From contig NZ_CP068595.1 of NCBI RefSeq assembly GCF_016772475.1, forward strand, positions 5,766,001 to 5,830,000: a stretch of 64,000 nt of DNA. The letters run 5' to 3'. How positions within the stretch are numbered: position 1 is the first letter of the stretch; each line of letters starts with the position of its first letter. The notes under the pieces are model-generated. The model searched no databases and was not told the origin of the DNA. It saw nothing but the letters and a program-made list of their open reading frames with translations. The position numbers were made by a program, and so were the translations under genes. This document shows, piece after piece, positions 19,002-28,006 of the stretch. The DNA comes from Paenibacillus sonchi. Its GTDB lineage: Bacteria; Bacillota; Bacilli; Paenibacillales; Paenibacillaceae.

Positions 19002-20240
19002 ATGAAACAGCATTTGCAGCAAATCCATCCCTTGGCCTGGACAATTATCATTGGCACCATGTTCGGCCGTCTGGTAACCTCGATGAGCATTCCTTTTTTA
19101 TCCATTTATTTAACCCAGGTTCTTGGCGCATCACATTCACAGACCGGTATAACCGTTGCAGTCAGCTCATTGGCAGGCGTGCTGATCAGCTTCTATGGCG
19201 GGTACATTTCCGATGTCTTCGGCCGCAAAATCGTCATGCTGGTCTCTGTATTCGGCTGGGCATGTGTCTTTTTCGGCTTTTCCACAGCGCAGCACATCTG
19301 GGTCTTTTTCCTGGTGAATACGCTGAATGGCCTGTGCCGTGCCGTATTTGAACCCACTTCTCGTGCGCTGCTCTCGGATATTACCCCGCCGGATCATAAA
19401 CTGCTGGTCTTCAATCTGCGGTATGCAGCAGTTAATCTGGGTGTTGTGTTTGGCCCAATCATCGGTTTGCAGCTGGGTTCGGCGAAATCCACCTTCCCGT
19501 TCGTGATCGCCGGAGTTGTATATATTGCTTACGGAATCGTACTCTTTATGCAGTTCTCGGCTCATCGCGCCAGTCTGCCTGTACGTTCGGAAGCACGTGC
19601 TCCCAAGCTGCGTGAAGCGCTGGCCGTCACCGGGCGGGACCGGGTATTTTTGCCGGTGCTGGTGGGGACTGTCTTTTGTGTGCTGGGCTATGGACATTTC
19701 AGTTCCACGCTGGCACAGTATCTGGCGGTCGACACTCATTTCTCGAATGGCAGTCAGGTTTTTTCCTACATGCTGTCGCTTAACGCAGTCACCGTACTGG
19801 TGGTCCAATACCCGATCGTCCGTACAGCCAGCAGATTTCCGCCGCTTGTTCCGTTAATTCTGGGAAATATTTGCGTGGCGCTCAGTCTGGTCCTGTTCGG
19901 AGTTGCTGGCGGGGTAGCCCTGCTGATGTTCAGTGTGGTGCTGTTCACCATCGGAGAGGTCCTGCTCTTTACCATGATGGATATGCTGATTGACCGGATT
20001 GCCAAGCCGGAATGGAAAGGCACGTATTTCGGCACGATAGGCTTCAATAATCTGGGTAACGTGATGGCCCCGGTTCTCGGAGGGCTGCTGCTTGATGAAT
20101 TCGGCGCCACGAATGGTCCGGCTGTATTTATTCCGCTGGCTCTAAGCACAGCACTGGGCCTTCCCTTCCTCATTACCGCACACAAACGACTGCATGCCAG
20201 AGAACGTGCCGAAGCAACAACCGCCTCTCAAAGCGCCTGA
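19002..20240 (+). CDS. MFS transporter
   Basis: A 412-residue major facilitator with twelve predicted helices. The loop 2-3 motif is GGYISDVFGRKIVML (G-x-x-x-D-x-x-G-R-[KR]). The start at 19002 follows TTAGGAGA. The divergent SgrR-type gene is the probable regulator, pointing to export or uptake of the small molecule it senses. Drug or sugar efflux are both possible. A terminator follows. Confidence 0.88.
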   Translation: MKQHLQQIHPLAWTIIIGTMFGRLVTSMSIPFLSIYLTQVLGASHSQTGITVAVSSLAGVLISFYGGYISDVFGRKIVMLVSVFGWACVFFGFSTAQHIWVFFLVNTLNGLCRAVFEPTSRALLSDITPPDHKLLVFNLRYAAVNLGVVFGPIIGLQLGSAKSTFPFVIAGVVYIAYGIVLFMQFSAHRASLPVRSEARAPKLREALAVTGRDRVFLPVLVGTVFCVLGYGHFSSTLAQYLAVDTHFSNGSQVFSYMLSLNAVTVLVVQYPIVRTASRFPPLVPLILGNICVALSLVLFGVAGGVALLMFSVVLFTIGEVLLFTMMDMLIDRIAKPEWKGTYFGTIGFNNLGNVMAPVLGGLLLDEFGATNGPAVFIPLALSTALGLPFLITAHKRLHARERAEATTASQSA

Positions 20241-20274
20241 TACAGGAAATGCTCTAGTCTGAACCTCATCATTA

Positions 20275-20312
20275 GGACCCGCTAGCAGCCGAAACGCTTG
20301 GCGGGTCTTTGT
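20275..20312 (+). terminator. Terminator after the MFS gene
   Basis: GGACCCGC (20275-20282) pairs with GCGGGTCT-type sequence at 20301-20308, followed by TTTGTT. Confidence 0.6.
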
Positions 20313-20398
20313 TGAGCGGGATTTTGCCTTAAATAGATTAAGTTAAATAGATTAGGTTTACATAATATTTAATATGTTATCTCGCTCCATGAGCTTTG

Positions 20399-21355
20399 TT
20401 AAACATACACCTTTTGCAATAATACAAGCTGCTCTTTAATATATTCCCTGATCTCAGGAGGCTGCATGATTTCCGCATCATTCAGCAGATTCATTACCTG
20501 CCTGCACGCCGATTCATAGCTGTACAGATTCAGTGTAAACTCCAGGTGTTCTTCGGTTTCTTTGACTTCGGCGATCTCATACTGTCTTAAGCCCTGCTGC
20601 CGGTCCTTGGCTGCCCGCACTACCACAGGGTAGAACTCATCTTGCTTACAGTTTTGCTTAAAAACATCATTCCCGCGCAGCCAATATTCCTCCAGGGAGA
20701 AATCTGCCGGGACTGTATATTGCCCATCCACCGCTTCAACGGATACAATCCGCTCACATTTGAACGTACGAACCTCTTCCGCTGCCTCGCAAAAAGCGGC
20801 CAAATACCACTCTCCCTGCTTCACAATCATTCCATAGGGATGCAGAATGCGGGAGGTCAGCTCCCCATTAACCTTACGGTAATGAATGCGGAGCAACCGG
20901 CATCTCCAGACGGCTGAGCGAAGCTGCTCCAGGCAAGGAAGCTCGGCCCGTTCCTCCCACCAGGGGGCGTTATCATAATAAAACCGGGTTTTGGCTTTGT
21001 GAATATCCTTCTGATAGGCAGCGGGCAAAGTATTTTCGAGCTTGAGCAGCGCGTTTTTTAGCTTCAGCCCGGATTCGGTCTGAGCATCAAAAGGGATACC
21101 CATCCCTGTCAAGTACAGATTGATCACCTCTTCACCGTGCAGCTTCTGCAGGTTGACTGAGTAACCTTCCATTAGAGAGATCCCGCCTCCCGGCCCAGGG
21201 GTTGTTACCATAGGAATCCCGGATTCTGCCAAGACATCAACGTCTCTGTATATGGAGCGAACTGAGGTTTCAAGCGCGTCCGCCAGCTCATTTGCCTTCA
21301 TTTTCCCTCTGGATTCAATCAGCAGAAGGATTGCAATCAAGCGATGCAGCCTCAT
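20399..21355 (-). CDS. YafY-type HTH/WYL-domain transcriptional regulator
   Basis: A 318-residue regulator. An N-terminal winged helix (MKANELADALETSVRSIYRD) is followed by a WYL domain (RIHYRKVNGELTSRILHPYG, KQGEWYLAAFC) and a C-terminal WCX extension. WYL proteins sense small or nucleic-acid ligands; no ligand can be assigned. The start at 21355 follows GGGGGA. Divergent from the Gfo/Idh/MocA gene. Confidence 0.88.
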   Translation of the reverse strand: MRLHRLIAILLLIESRGKMKANELADALETSVRSIYRDVDVLAESGIPMVTTPGPGGGISLMEGYSVNLQKLHGEEVINLYLTGMGIPFDAQTESGLKLKNALLKLENTLPAAYQKDIHKAKTRFYYDNAPWWEERAELPCLEQLRSAVWRCRLLRIHYRKVNGELTSRILHPYGMIVKQGEWYLAAFCEAAEEVRTFKCERIVSVEAVDGQYTVPADFSLEEYWLRGNDVFKQNCKQDEFYPVVVRAAKDRQQGLRQYEIAEVKETEEHLEFTLNLYSYESACRQVMNLLNDAEIMQPPEIREYIKEQLVLLQKVYV

Positions 21356-21470
21356 ATTTCCCCCCTCATGCGATAGTAAAAAAGTTTTGCCATGGTCACA
21401 CTATTCTCGCCACTCTGTTGTCAACATTACTTGTGTATGATGAATGTATCAAAGAAAGGAGCTGCTGTAA

Positions 21471-22403
21471 ATGAATATTGGCATACTGGGAACAGGCTTT
21501 GGAGCCTATCATGCAAGCCTATTGGCGAAAATGGAAGGTGTCACTCGCATCGTCATCTTTGGCAGAAATGAAGCCAAGCTGGACAAGCTGAAGGAGGAAC
21601 TCGGAGTTGAAATTACAACCTCCATTGAAGAGATTATATCCGATCCCTCGCTGGATCTGATCGATATTTGCCTGCCATCTCATCTGCACAGTCAATACGC
21701 CATCCAGGCGCTGAAAGCCGGAAAACATGTATTTTGCGAAACTCCGGTTTGCCTGAGCAGTGCGGATGCATTGGCTATGCGGCAAGCAGAGGAACGTTAT
21801 GGAAAGCGGATCATGGTCAATCAGTTCATCAAATTTGATCATGCCTATACCCGTTTGTATGAATCCGTAAACAGCGGACAATACGGCAAGCTGCTGCACG
21901 TAACCCTGAAAAGAGAAACCGCACCCTTATGGGGCGATCTGGGTCTGGGTAAAATTGCGGCAAACCTCATGATCCATGAACTGGACATGGTAACCTGGCT
22001 GCTTGGCAATCCTCCAATCTCCTCCATCTGGGGAAGCAGCAGCAAAGACGGCCAAGCGCTGGTCCATGCGGATTTTGACACACCACAATTTTCTGCCGAA
22101 ATCCTTGTTTCCTCGCAAATGCCAGAAGCTTATCCGTTCACGGTGGGATATGAAGCCTATTTTGAACAAGCTAAGCTTGTGTTCCATGAAGTAGATTATC
22201 CGGACGGCAAAGTGGAAGCCACGTTGTACGAATATGGACCGGCCGGTAAACAGGAGATTGTACTGGATCAAGGCAATCCTTATGAAAAAAGCTTGCGCTA
22301 CGCGCTCCAAGGCTTCACCAATGGCACCCCCTCCATTATTTCACTGGAGCATGCCGCAAACGCCGCTGAGGCTGCTTTTGAGATCACCCGAAAATTGGCT
22401 TGA
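21471..22403 (+). CDS. Gfo/Idh/MocA-family oxidoreductase
   Basis: A 310-residue NAD(P)-dependent oxidoreductase. N-terminal Rossmann motif GILGTGFGAYHASLL, conserved EKP-like segment here as HVFCETPVCLS (Glu-Thr-Pro in place of Glu-Lys-Pro), and the second-domain HELDMVTWLLG. The missing Lys of EKP, usually catalytic, suggests altered chemistry. The start at 21471 follows AAAGGAGC. The divergent WYL regulator is the likely partner. A sugar or inositol derivative is the usual substrate type. Confidence 0.87.
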   Translation: MNIGILGTGFGAYHASLLAKMEGVTRIVIFGRNEAKLDKLKEELGVEITTSIEEIISDPSLDLIDICLPSHLHSQYAIQALKAGKHVFCETPVCLSSADALAMRQAEERYGKRIMVNQFIKFDHAYTRLYESVNSGQYGKLLHVTLKRETAPLWGDLGLGKIAANLMIHELDMVTWLLGNPPISSIWGSSSKDGQALVHADFDTPQFSAEILVSSQMPEAYPFTVGYEAYFEQAKLVFHEVDYPDGKVEATLYEYGPAGKQEIVLDQGNPYEKSLRYALQGFTNGTPSIISLEHAANAAEAAFEITRKLA

Positions 22404-22730
22404 CATTACATAGCTGGTTTGGGAGCCGGGCACCCCCACCTTTTTCTGTTTTTAAGTATACAAGGACCGCTGTATGGTGTATTTGAGCGAGGTTGGTGGT
22501 TGGTGGGTGGTGTGTGGTTTTTGCTTTGTTATTGTGAATTTTTCATATGTTGTAATATTCATTATATGTCTGTTTCGAGCTGAATTCTTGAGTCGTATCG
22601 GCTGCACAAAAGCTGTATTTTGTACATATGTAGACTAAATATAAACTAATGACATAATAAAAGCCGCCGCCCCTTATCGGTGGACAAGAACATGGTCCCA
22701 TTGCCGACAAAGCCCCTTCTGACCACAAAA
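22404..22730. other. Gene-free stretch with GT-rich tract
   Basis: No convincing gene. Around 22488-22525 one strand is strongly G/T-biased (GTTGGTGG-type repeats). The position marks the start of the AT-rich accessory region. Confidence 0.4.
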
Positions 22731-22757
22731 AAAACAACTCCTTAGGAGTTGTTTTTA
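22731..22757. terminator. Terminator, AACAACTCC hairpin
   Basis: AAAACAACTCC pairs with GGAGTTGTTTT around a 3-nt loop, followed by T residues. It is immediately upstream of the rhodanese fragment. Confidence 0.6.
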
Positions 22758-22915
22758 ATAAGAAACGTACTGTCACCTACTTCAACAAAAGAACAACCGG
22801 GAATGCAGCCCAGAATATTCTGATTAAATTGGGCTTTGAGAAGGTTTATAACCTGTCTGAGGGCAACAAGAATTATCAAGTATATAGTCGTTACCTGAAT
22901 TCATCTAATACGTAA
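22758..22915 (+). pseudogene. Rhodanese-domain C-terminal fragment
   Basis: An open frame without a start reads FNKRTTGNAAQNILIKLGF then EKVYNLSEGNKNYQVYSRY and a stop at 22913-22915. This is the C-terminal third of a rhodanese domain; the active-site position is Asn in YFNKRTTGNA, where Cys is expected (YCNKGxTGNA). The N-terminal part is replaced by a terminator hairpin. Probably a remnant left by insertion or deletion. Confidence 0.6.
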
Positions 22916-22934
22916 AGAACGGATTACAAGCTCC

Positions 22935-22995
22935 AATTCCCAATTTATAGGACTTTTCGACAAAAGTACAGTCCTATAAATTGGGAATTATTTTA
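22935..22995. terminator. Terminator with 20-bp perfect stem
   Basis: 22935-22954 is perfectly complementary to 22970-22989 with a 15-nt loop, followed by ATTTTAT. It separates the rhodanese fragment from the convergent OLD-nuclease fragment. Confidence 0.8.
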
Positions 22996-23009
22996 TACCT
23001 ACTACGCTC

Positions 23010-23840
23010 TCAAAACACCTCATCTATCGTAACTTCAGTTCCTGCAGCTACTAGTTCTTTACTGGCTTGTGCAGCAACCATCTCCTCTAACTGAGCAATG
23101 CTTGTCCATTCAAGCGCACCTTCAGGCGGAACTTTACTATGATCCAGAAGAGCATCCAGCAGTTGTTCCACCTTTTCGAATCGTTGCTCATTGTGTTGCA
23201 AATGAATAATTGCATTGTAGGGTTTCTCACTACCTACTTCCTCCCCAAAATACGCTTTCTCAAAATTCCCCAGTGAGGCTAGTAGCCGAACATTTGAAGT
23301 ATGCGGACGATCCTGTATCGCTGCATATATTTTTTCGTTATGTGCCCATGCTGGATTTTTTATCGTTTTTCCTTTTCTAAGGGTTGTTGGTGTATCACTA
23401 TCATGCAGGACAGAATAACGAGAACCGAAATGATTTAGTATTTTGACTAATGCTCTAATAATATGCACATCCTTATATATTCCCGGCTTTGTTGCCATGA
23501 TGTGCTTAAACGCCGTATATTCCGTGTCCCCTTCTACGATAATGCAGCGTCCCCCAAAGAAGAATTCGGCAACATAAGGGTCAAAAATGTTCATAAGCTT
23601 TAAAAGGGAGCGGTCTTCATCATCTAATTTGACTCTCTCCGGACGAAATACCGTTGTTCCGGAAATTTGTCCATTAATCTGTTCTACTCGAATAATGGTT
23701 GTGTTATCGCGAGAGACGTCAATAAAAGCAGGAGAGTGTGTTGTTACAATCACTTGCCAGTTTCCCGTATTCGGTAAATCGTATAATACTCGGCAAGCCT
23801 CGAGTTGCTGACTGAAATGCCTTCCATGCTTCCTGTACAA
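23010..23840 (-). pseudogene. OLD-family ATPase/TOPRIM nuclease, 5'-truncated
   Basis: C-terminal part of an OLD-family overcoming-lysogenization-defect nuclease. The ATPase H-loop VTTHSPAFID is followed by a TOPRIM domain: CIIVEGDTEYTAF with the first Glu and SVLHDSDTP with the Asp-x-Asp. The upstream half with Walker A and the ABC signature is absent; sequence before it opens other short frames (one starts MEKAKVIGFVQEAWK). Full-length relatives act in phage defence (for example GajA of Gabija), but this copy lacks ATP binding and is probably dead. No UvrD-like partner is nearby. Confidence 0.65.
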
Positions 23841-24397
23841 AACCGATAACCTTAGCTTTTTCCATGAGTATCATCCACCTTATCTAAAATGTAGCTTGCT
23901 GGTGAGACTCGGCTCCCTCTTTTCCCCTTCGCAGGGCCTTTTTGACGACACGGCAGGATTCACTTGATATTGCGGCCTGGATTGTTGCTCGCCCAGTCTC
24001 TGACTGATACTTTTGTCGATGCGCTTTTACACACAGATTTTTCCATATGCAAGCACCCTAGCTACAAAGGTGGCTTGGCCCCTCCCTTGGTTGGATTTTC
24101 ACCAACTAGATAATGCGTGCCTCTGGGCACGCCCACAAAGAAAGGGGCCGGGATGGCTCCCGGCCTTGTCCTTTGCACTTCAGTTCATTTTCCCTTTCGT
24201 GCCACCGGGTAACCCACGGTTGCGAAGCGTGAGCACAGCAAAAAAGCCCAATGGAACGGCAGGCTCTTCGTCGGTCGCTTGGGCTTTTAGTGGGTGGTGG
24301 TTTTTTATAAAAGGCAGCGTAGCAGATGCATCAGTTCTATGACTTTACCACTAGAAGTAAATCGCTATTGTCTTACACTATAAAGGATTAACCAGTT
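23841..24397. other. Degenerate stretch with hairpins, no supported gene
   Basis: Several short overlapping frames occur but none has a family signature and ribosome binding site together. Two hairpins stand out: GGCCGGG/CCCGGCC around 24146-24165 and AAAAGCCCAA/TTGGGCTTTT at 24241-24290. The stretch looks like decayed mobile DNA. Confidence 0.4.
24241..24290. terminator. Possible terminator, AAAAGCCCAA hairpin
   Basis: AAAAAAGCCCAA pairs with TTGGGCTTTT across a ~27-nt arm region, with A and T tracts at both ends. It lies about 110 bp beyond the end of the minus-strand sigma-like pair. Confidence 0.5.
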
Positions 24398-24634
24398 CTA
24401 ATCATTTTCCCCAGAGGGATACTTTTTTTTAAAAAGTTCGATAAGTTCAACTTTCATACCTTGGATGGCCTCTTCTTTGGGCACCCGCATGAACTTGGAT
24501 AAACGAATAATATCTTGTTCATAAAAATCGAGCAGTTTTAAAGTTGCTATTTCATCATTTTGTTCCTGTACAAGAAATAAGAGCTTCAAAAATTCATTTT
24601 CTGATATAATTCCTGAATCATTTTCTTTTTCCAT
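24398..24634 (-). CDS. Sigma region-2-like small protein (RsoA-like)
   Basis: A 78-residue acidic helical protein. FLKLLFLVQEQNDEIATLKL, then LDFYEQDIIRLSKF and IELFKKK follow the pattern of the N-terminal region 1.2/2.1 of sigma factors seen in RsoA and HTH_16 proteins, where Bacillus RsoA works with SigO as a two-part sigma factor. Its start overlaps the end of the upstream region-4 gene by 49 nt, so translation is probably coupled. Assignment is by pattern and context. No recognition helix is present, so it should need the partner to act. Confidence 0.55.
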   Translation of the reverse strand: MEKENDSGIISENEFLKLLFLVQEQNDEIATLKLLDFYEQDIIRLSKFMRVPKEEAIQGMKVELIELFKKKYPSGEND

Positions 24635-24918
24635 TTGCTCACCGCCTGCTGACTTATTTGTAGTTCACGTGCAACTTGAGTTTCAGTTTTATCGTTTATG
24701 TAAATCTCGAAGATTACCTTTTTACCTAGTTCAGATGATAATCCGTTTAGATATTGTTGCATGACTATTTTATTTTCCGATTTTTCAGAAAAAGAAGGTT
24801 CCATTAACTCGGGAGTCGATAATACAGAAACTTCACGTTTAAAATCTCTTCTTGAACGATATTGCATCCGCCAAGCGATTCTATTCAGCTCTTGTCGATA
24901 ATAATCAATCACGCCCAT
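24586..24918 (-). CDS. Sigma region-4-like protein (SigO/YvrI-like)
   Basis: A 110-residue protein whose last ~50 residues are a region-4 helix-turn-helix: SELGKKVIFEIYINDKTETQ then VARELQISQQAVSKWKKK. There is no region 2, which fits the split-sigma idea with the overlapping 78-residue gene downstream. The start at 24918 is preceded by a GGGGGATG-like site. It is divergent from a YvrJ-like gene; in B. subtilis sigO, rsoA and yvrJ also lie together. Phage or transposon sigma-like regulators are the alternative. Confidence 0.6.
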   Translation of the reverse strand: MGVIDYYRQELNRIAWRMQYRSRRDFKREVSVLSTPELMEPSFSEKSENKIVMQQYLNGLSSELGKKVIFEIYINDKTETQVARELQISQQAVSKWKKKMIQELYQKMNF

Positions 24919-24997
24919 ATGATGGTAACATCCCCCTTTTATTGCATACGTTTATATTAAAGTAGGAGTTTTCTAAATCTCTTCTACAACCAAAATT

Positions 24998-25013
24998 AGG
25001 AACAAATGTTCCT
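24998..25013. promoter_or_regulatory. 16-bp palindrome between sigma pair and yvrJ-like gene
   Basis: AGGAACA-AA-TGTTCCT is a perfect inverted repeat with 7-bp arms. It lies in the 188-bp divergent intergenic region and is a candidate operator for control of both transcripts. Confidence 0.5.
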
Positions 25014-25106
25014 ATATTTAATACGATAGCACAATATATGTGTCTGAATTAGTAATTAGTGTAAGAGTTGTATTTTCACTTCCTAGTATTATAAGGGGGT
25101 GAAAAT

Positions 25107-25346
25107 ATGAATATAGACGAATTAATTTCCTTGCTTACGAATGTCGGTTTTCCAGCAGCTATTTGTTTTATTCTGCTTCGGTATATGCTACAAACCATGG
25201 GAGATAAGCTAGACAAATTAGATAATTCTCTCAATAGGTTGACGAAAGTCATTCGGGAGTTGGACTCAAAGAGGAAAGGTAAGTACGAAGAATTAGATAA
25301 ATTTGGAGACAGTCAAAAAGAGAAAAAAAATTCAAATAGCTCCTAA
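25107..25346 (+). CDS. YvrJ-like small membrane protein
   Basis: A 79-residue protein. The N-terminal half (LISLLTNVGFPAAICFILL) matches the YvrJ pattern, with one transmembrane helix after the NVGFP motif; the C-terminal half is a charged, probably coiled helix. Usual family length is about 45-55 residues, so this copy has an extended tail. The start at 25107 follows AAGGGGGTG. The divergent sigma-like pair supports membership of a SigO/RsoA-type regulon. It may be a membrane sensor or target gene; the function is unknown. Confidence 0.6.
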   Translation: MNIDELISLLTNVGFPAAICFILLRYMLQTMGDKLDKLDNSLNRLTKVIRELDSKRKGKYEELDKFGDSQKEKKNSNSS

Positions 25347-25353
25347 TGACATG

Positions 25354-25394
25354 ACAAATAACCTCAAGGCAAAACACTCCTTGAGGTTATTTGT
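25354..25394. terminator. Terminator with 16-bp perfect stem after yvrJ-like gene
   Basis: ACAAATAACCTCAAGG (25354-25369) pairs perfectly with 25379-25394 across a 9-nt loop, giving A and T tracts on either side. Confidence 0.8.
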
Positions 25395-25840
25395 ATTCAA
25401 TCCATTTGGCGTGTATGTGACGGCGACCGGATCATGAATCTTCAGCCCGCTCCCGGATGAAGCCTGGATGCCGGCAGGCGGTGACAGCGGTGGGATTCAA
25501 ACTGAAGGGGACTCTTAAGCTGCTTCTAGGATGCAGCTGGGCCTTGATGACGGCTCGCCTTTGACGGGGTCCGGACATGGTAGCTGTTACTCACATTCAC
25601 CGTGCTCCACGGCTTACGCTGCCTCCGGATACATTCGTCGCCTATGAGCAGTTGTAGTGCCACCATCAATTACAGGCTTTTTGGTGATCTTAAGCGATTG
25701 GGTTGATGTTTAGTGAAACATTATTGAATAATAAGCGTCTAATAAGAAGAGAAAAGGATAATAATGCCATAAGTGGCTTTGCAGCTCACTAGAACATAGG
25801 AATTCCCAGCTGTAGTCCTTGAAAGGGTGGAAATCGAGAG
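25395..25840. other. Gene-free stretch, 446 bp
   Basis: More G+C-rich than its surroundings, with no open frame that has a start, ribosome binding site and recognisable family. Possibly a remnant of an inserted element. Confidence 0.4.
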
Positions 25841-26692
25841 ATGAATAAGATCGCTAGTTTTTCTATTATTTTATTGGCCTTGACCTCTATACTGGGTTGT
25901 AACAACAACGCTGATGTAAAAGAAGCGACCAATCAAAGTAACGTACCTCAAAATAATGTATCCCAAAGTAAAAATGGGAATTCAATTCCTCAAAAAGTTG
26001 AGGACAATGAGGCTGCAGGAAGGAATTCGTTTGATTCTTCGATATATTATGCTTCAGAAAACAATCCAACGATAAAGAATTCTGATAACCAAATTGTTTG
26101 GAAAGAAGAGGATGTAGTGCTTACCGCCGCAATTTCTAAGGCGGAGGGGGAACAAGTTTCCCAGTCCAATACAGTGATTAGTACTATAACGGTAGAAAGT
26201 AGTAACGGAAAGTATACTATTGACCTTGATAAAAAACCATTAGGTATTCAGTCGGTGGGCTTATCGAAAAACAACCAGTTAGCTGTTCATGTAAGAGATC
26301 ATGAAGGATCAAGATTAATTATATTAAGTCTTTCAAGCGGAAAACAGATTGTGCTGAACGACCTTCCCAATAAAGTGGCTTTTAGTGAAAAAATAGATAG
26401 TTACAATTGGTCCCCCGATGGGAATACAATTGCTTTTGGCATTGGTGACATAGGTTCCAGTTACATTGCATTGTACAATACAGAGGATAACACCTTTTCG
26501 AATCTTTCTGAGAAAGACTTTACACTGATTACATCGGTAGTTTGGCATAAGGACGGTCAAGGTTTCGATTTTTTAAGTCAGACAGATGATGCTAAGAATC
26601 CTGTAATTCTTTACCAGTATACATTAAAAGATCATTTGATCAGCAAGGTGACGGATAATCTCACCCAAACGTTAAACGCAGCATATGCATGA
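25841..26692 (+). CDS. Lipoprotein with TolB-like propeller segment
   Basis: A 283-residue exported lipoprotein: hydrophobic signal and lipobox TSILGC, then an Asn/Gln-rich linker. The C-terminal half has WD40/TolB-like blades (YNWSPDGNTIAFG, SVVWHKDGQGFDFLS). The start at 25841 follows GAAAGGGTGG. Low G+C and Asn/Lys-rich codon use match the accessory region. Function unknown; the shape suggests surface binding. Confidence 0.75.
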   Translation: MNKIASFSIILLALTSILGCNNNADVKEATNQSNVPQNNVSQSKNGNSIPQKVEDNEAAGRNSFDSSIYYASENNPTIKNSDNQIVWKEEDVVLTAAISKAEGEQVSQSNTVISTITVESSNGKYTIDLDKKPLGIQSVGLSKNNQLAVHVRDHEGSRLIILSLSSGKQIVLNDLPNKVAFSEKIDSYNWSPDGNTIAFGIGDIGSSYIALYNTEDNTFSNLSEKDFTLITSVVWHKDGQGFDFLSQTDDAKNPVILYQYTLKDHLISKVTDNLTQTLNAAYA

Positions 26693-26913
26693 TCTCTGAT
26701 TCCCGGCATGATAGTTTGAGTTCTACTCTATCATCGCTTTCCAATTCAAATTCATGCGTATACGGCGAACTCCTGAACCAAAACCCATTTCATAACTCCG
26801 CCCCCTTCCTGAACAATATGCGACTACGTTTCAGTATCTTCGAACTATTCAATAGAGCCAATGAGCCGTTTTGCTTGAATCTGTATCATGGCTAAACCTA
26901 GTTCTCAATAATA

Positions 26914-27840
26914 TTATAGTTTCTCTATTAAAGTATCCCATGTAAGTTCAAGAACCCCTGTCATATTTTGTGGTTCATCTGAAATATATGTTATAACTGC
27001 ATTCTTCTCTGGTAGCATTACAACATATTGACCATATAAACCATCCATACGATATGAATTAGAATATGAGTTCATCCATATTTGATAACCGTAACCTTGA
27101 TGATGGTCTGCCGTAGCAAAATACGGGGTAAAATCATTGGTTTTTATTTGGACAGATGTTGCTTGTTCAATATAACTTGAAGGAATAAGTTGCTTACCCT
27201 TCCAAATTCCTTTATCAAGAATCAATTGACCAAATCTTGATAATTGCTCCGCTGTTAAATATAGCCCTGAAAATCCTTGAGAAATTCCTTTTGGACATGT
27301 ATCCCATTTAGGTTTCGGTATATCTAAATGTCTGAATATTTTTTCATCCAAATATTCATTTAGGTTACTCCCCGTAGTACTGCTTATGATTTTTGAAAGC
27401 ATATATGTTGAAGCATTGTTATATGTAAAGTGAGTACCTGGTTTGAATATAATCGGTTCATAAAAGAACAATTGAGAAATATCCCATTCTTTACCGTTAC
27501 TCCAATCTGCCTTCATAACTGGGCATTCTGCATGTCCAGTTCCCATACAGAGCAAATCATGAATAGTCATCTCTTTTAGATATTCATTTATTGGTACATG
27601 TTGAATATCTGGGAAAAAATCTATAACGAGGTCACTAATTTTAAAGTAACCTTCACTAATAGCAATACCGACTGCCATTGATGTAAACGTCTTACTTACT
27701 GAATACAAGAGAGTAGGCTTTTCTTCTTTAAAATCATGTTTAGCAATTATATTACCATCTTGTCTAACAATTACATTCAGCACATGAAGATTCTGACTTT
27801 TTACGGACAACACTAAATCATTCAATAATTCATTATTCAT
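26914..27840 (-). CDS. Serine hydrolase, beta-lactamase/PBP4* family
   Basis: A 308-residue serine hydrolase of the beta-lactamase class C/EstB type. SVSK (in LLYSVSKTFTSMA) supplies the nucleophile and Lys, and YNNAS the YxN motif. There is no signal peptide or transmembrane helix, so a cytoplasmic esterase or amidase is more likely than a wall enzyme. The start at 27840 follows GGAGAGG. Low G+C, consistent with transfer. Confidence 0.83.
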   Translation of the reverse strand: MNNELLNDLVLSVKSQNLHVLNVIVRQDGNIIAKHDFKEEKPTLLYSVSKTFTSMAVGIAISEGYFKISDLVIDFFPDIQHVPINEYLKEMTIHDLLCMGTGHAECPVMKADWSNGKEWDISQLFFYEPIIFKPGTHFTYNNASTYMLSKIISSTTGSNLNEYLDEKIFRHLDIPKPKWDTCPKGISQGFSGLYLTAEQLSRFGQLILDKGIWKGKQLIPSSYIEQATSVQIKTNDFTPYFATADHHQGYGYQIWMNSYSNSYRMDGLYGQYVVMLPEKNAVITYISDEPQNMTGVLELTWDTLIEKL

Positions 27841-28006
27841 ATTGTAACCTCTCCATCATTTATATCTTTTTTGACAAACCTTAATTCATATAATCTTCGT
27901 ACTGCGTAAAAATTTTACAGAATGACACCGCTATATGATCCTAGACATTTGGTGCAAAGTTGCTGAACACTTTGGGGTGTAAGAGTCGTCAGTGCGCACC
28001 CTTTTT

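Noticed and set aside
24013..24342. 109-residue plus-strand frame
   Set aside because: Trp/Pro-rich, unlike any family, no ribosome binding site, and it runs through hairpin sequences.
26689..26895. 68-residue frame starting in an ATGA overlap with the lipoprotein gene
   Set aside because: The overlap is attractive, but composition is Ser/Asn-rich, no family is seen and the G+C pattern does not fit coding DNA. Left as unsupported.
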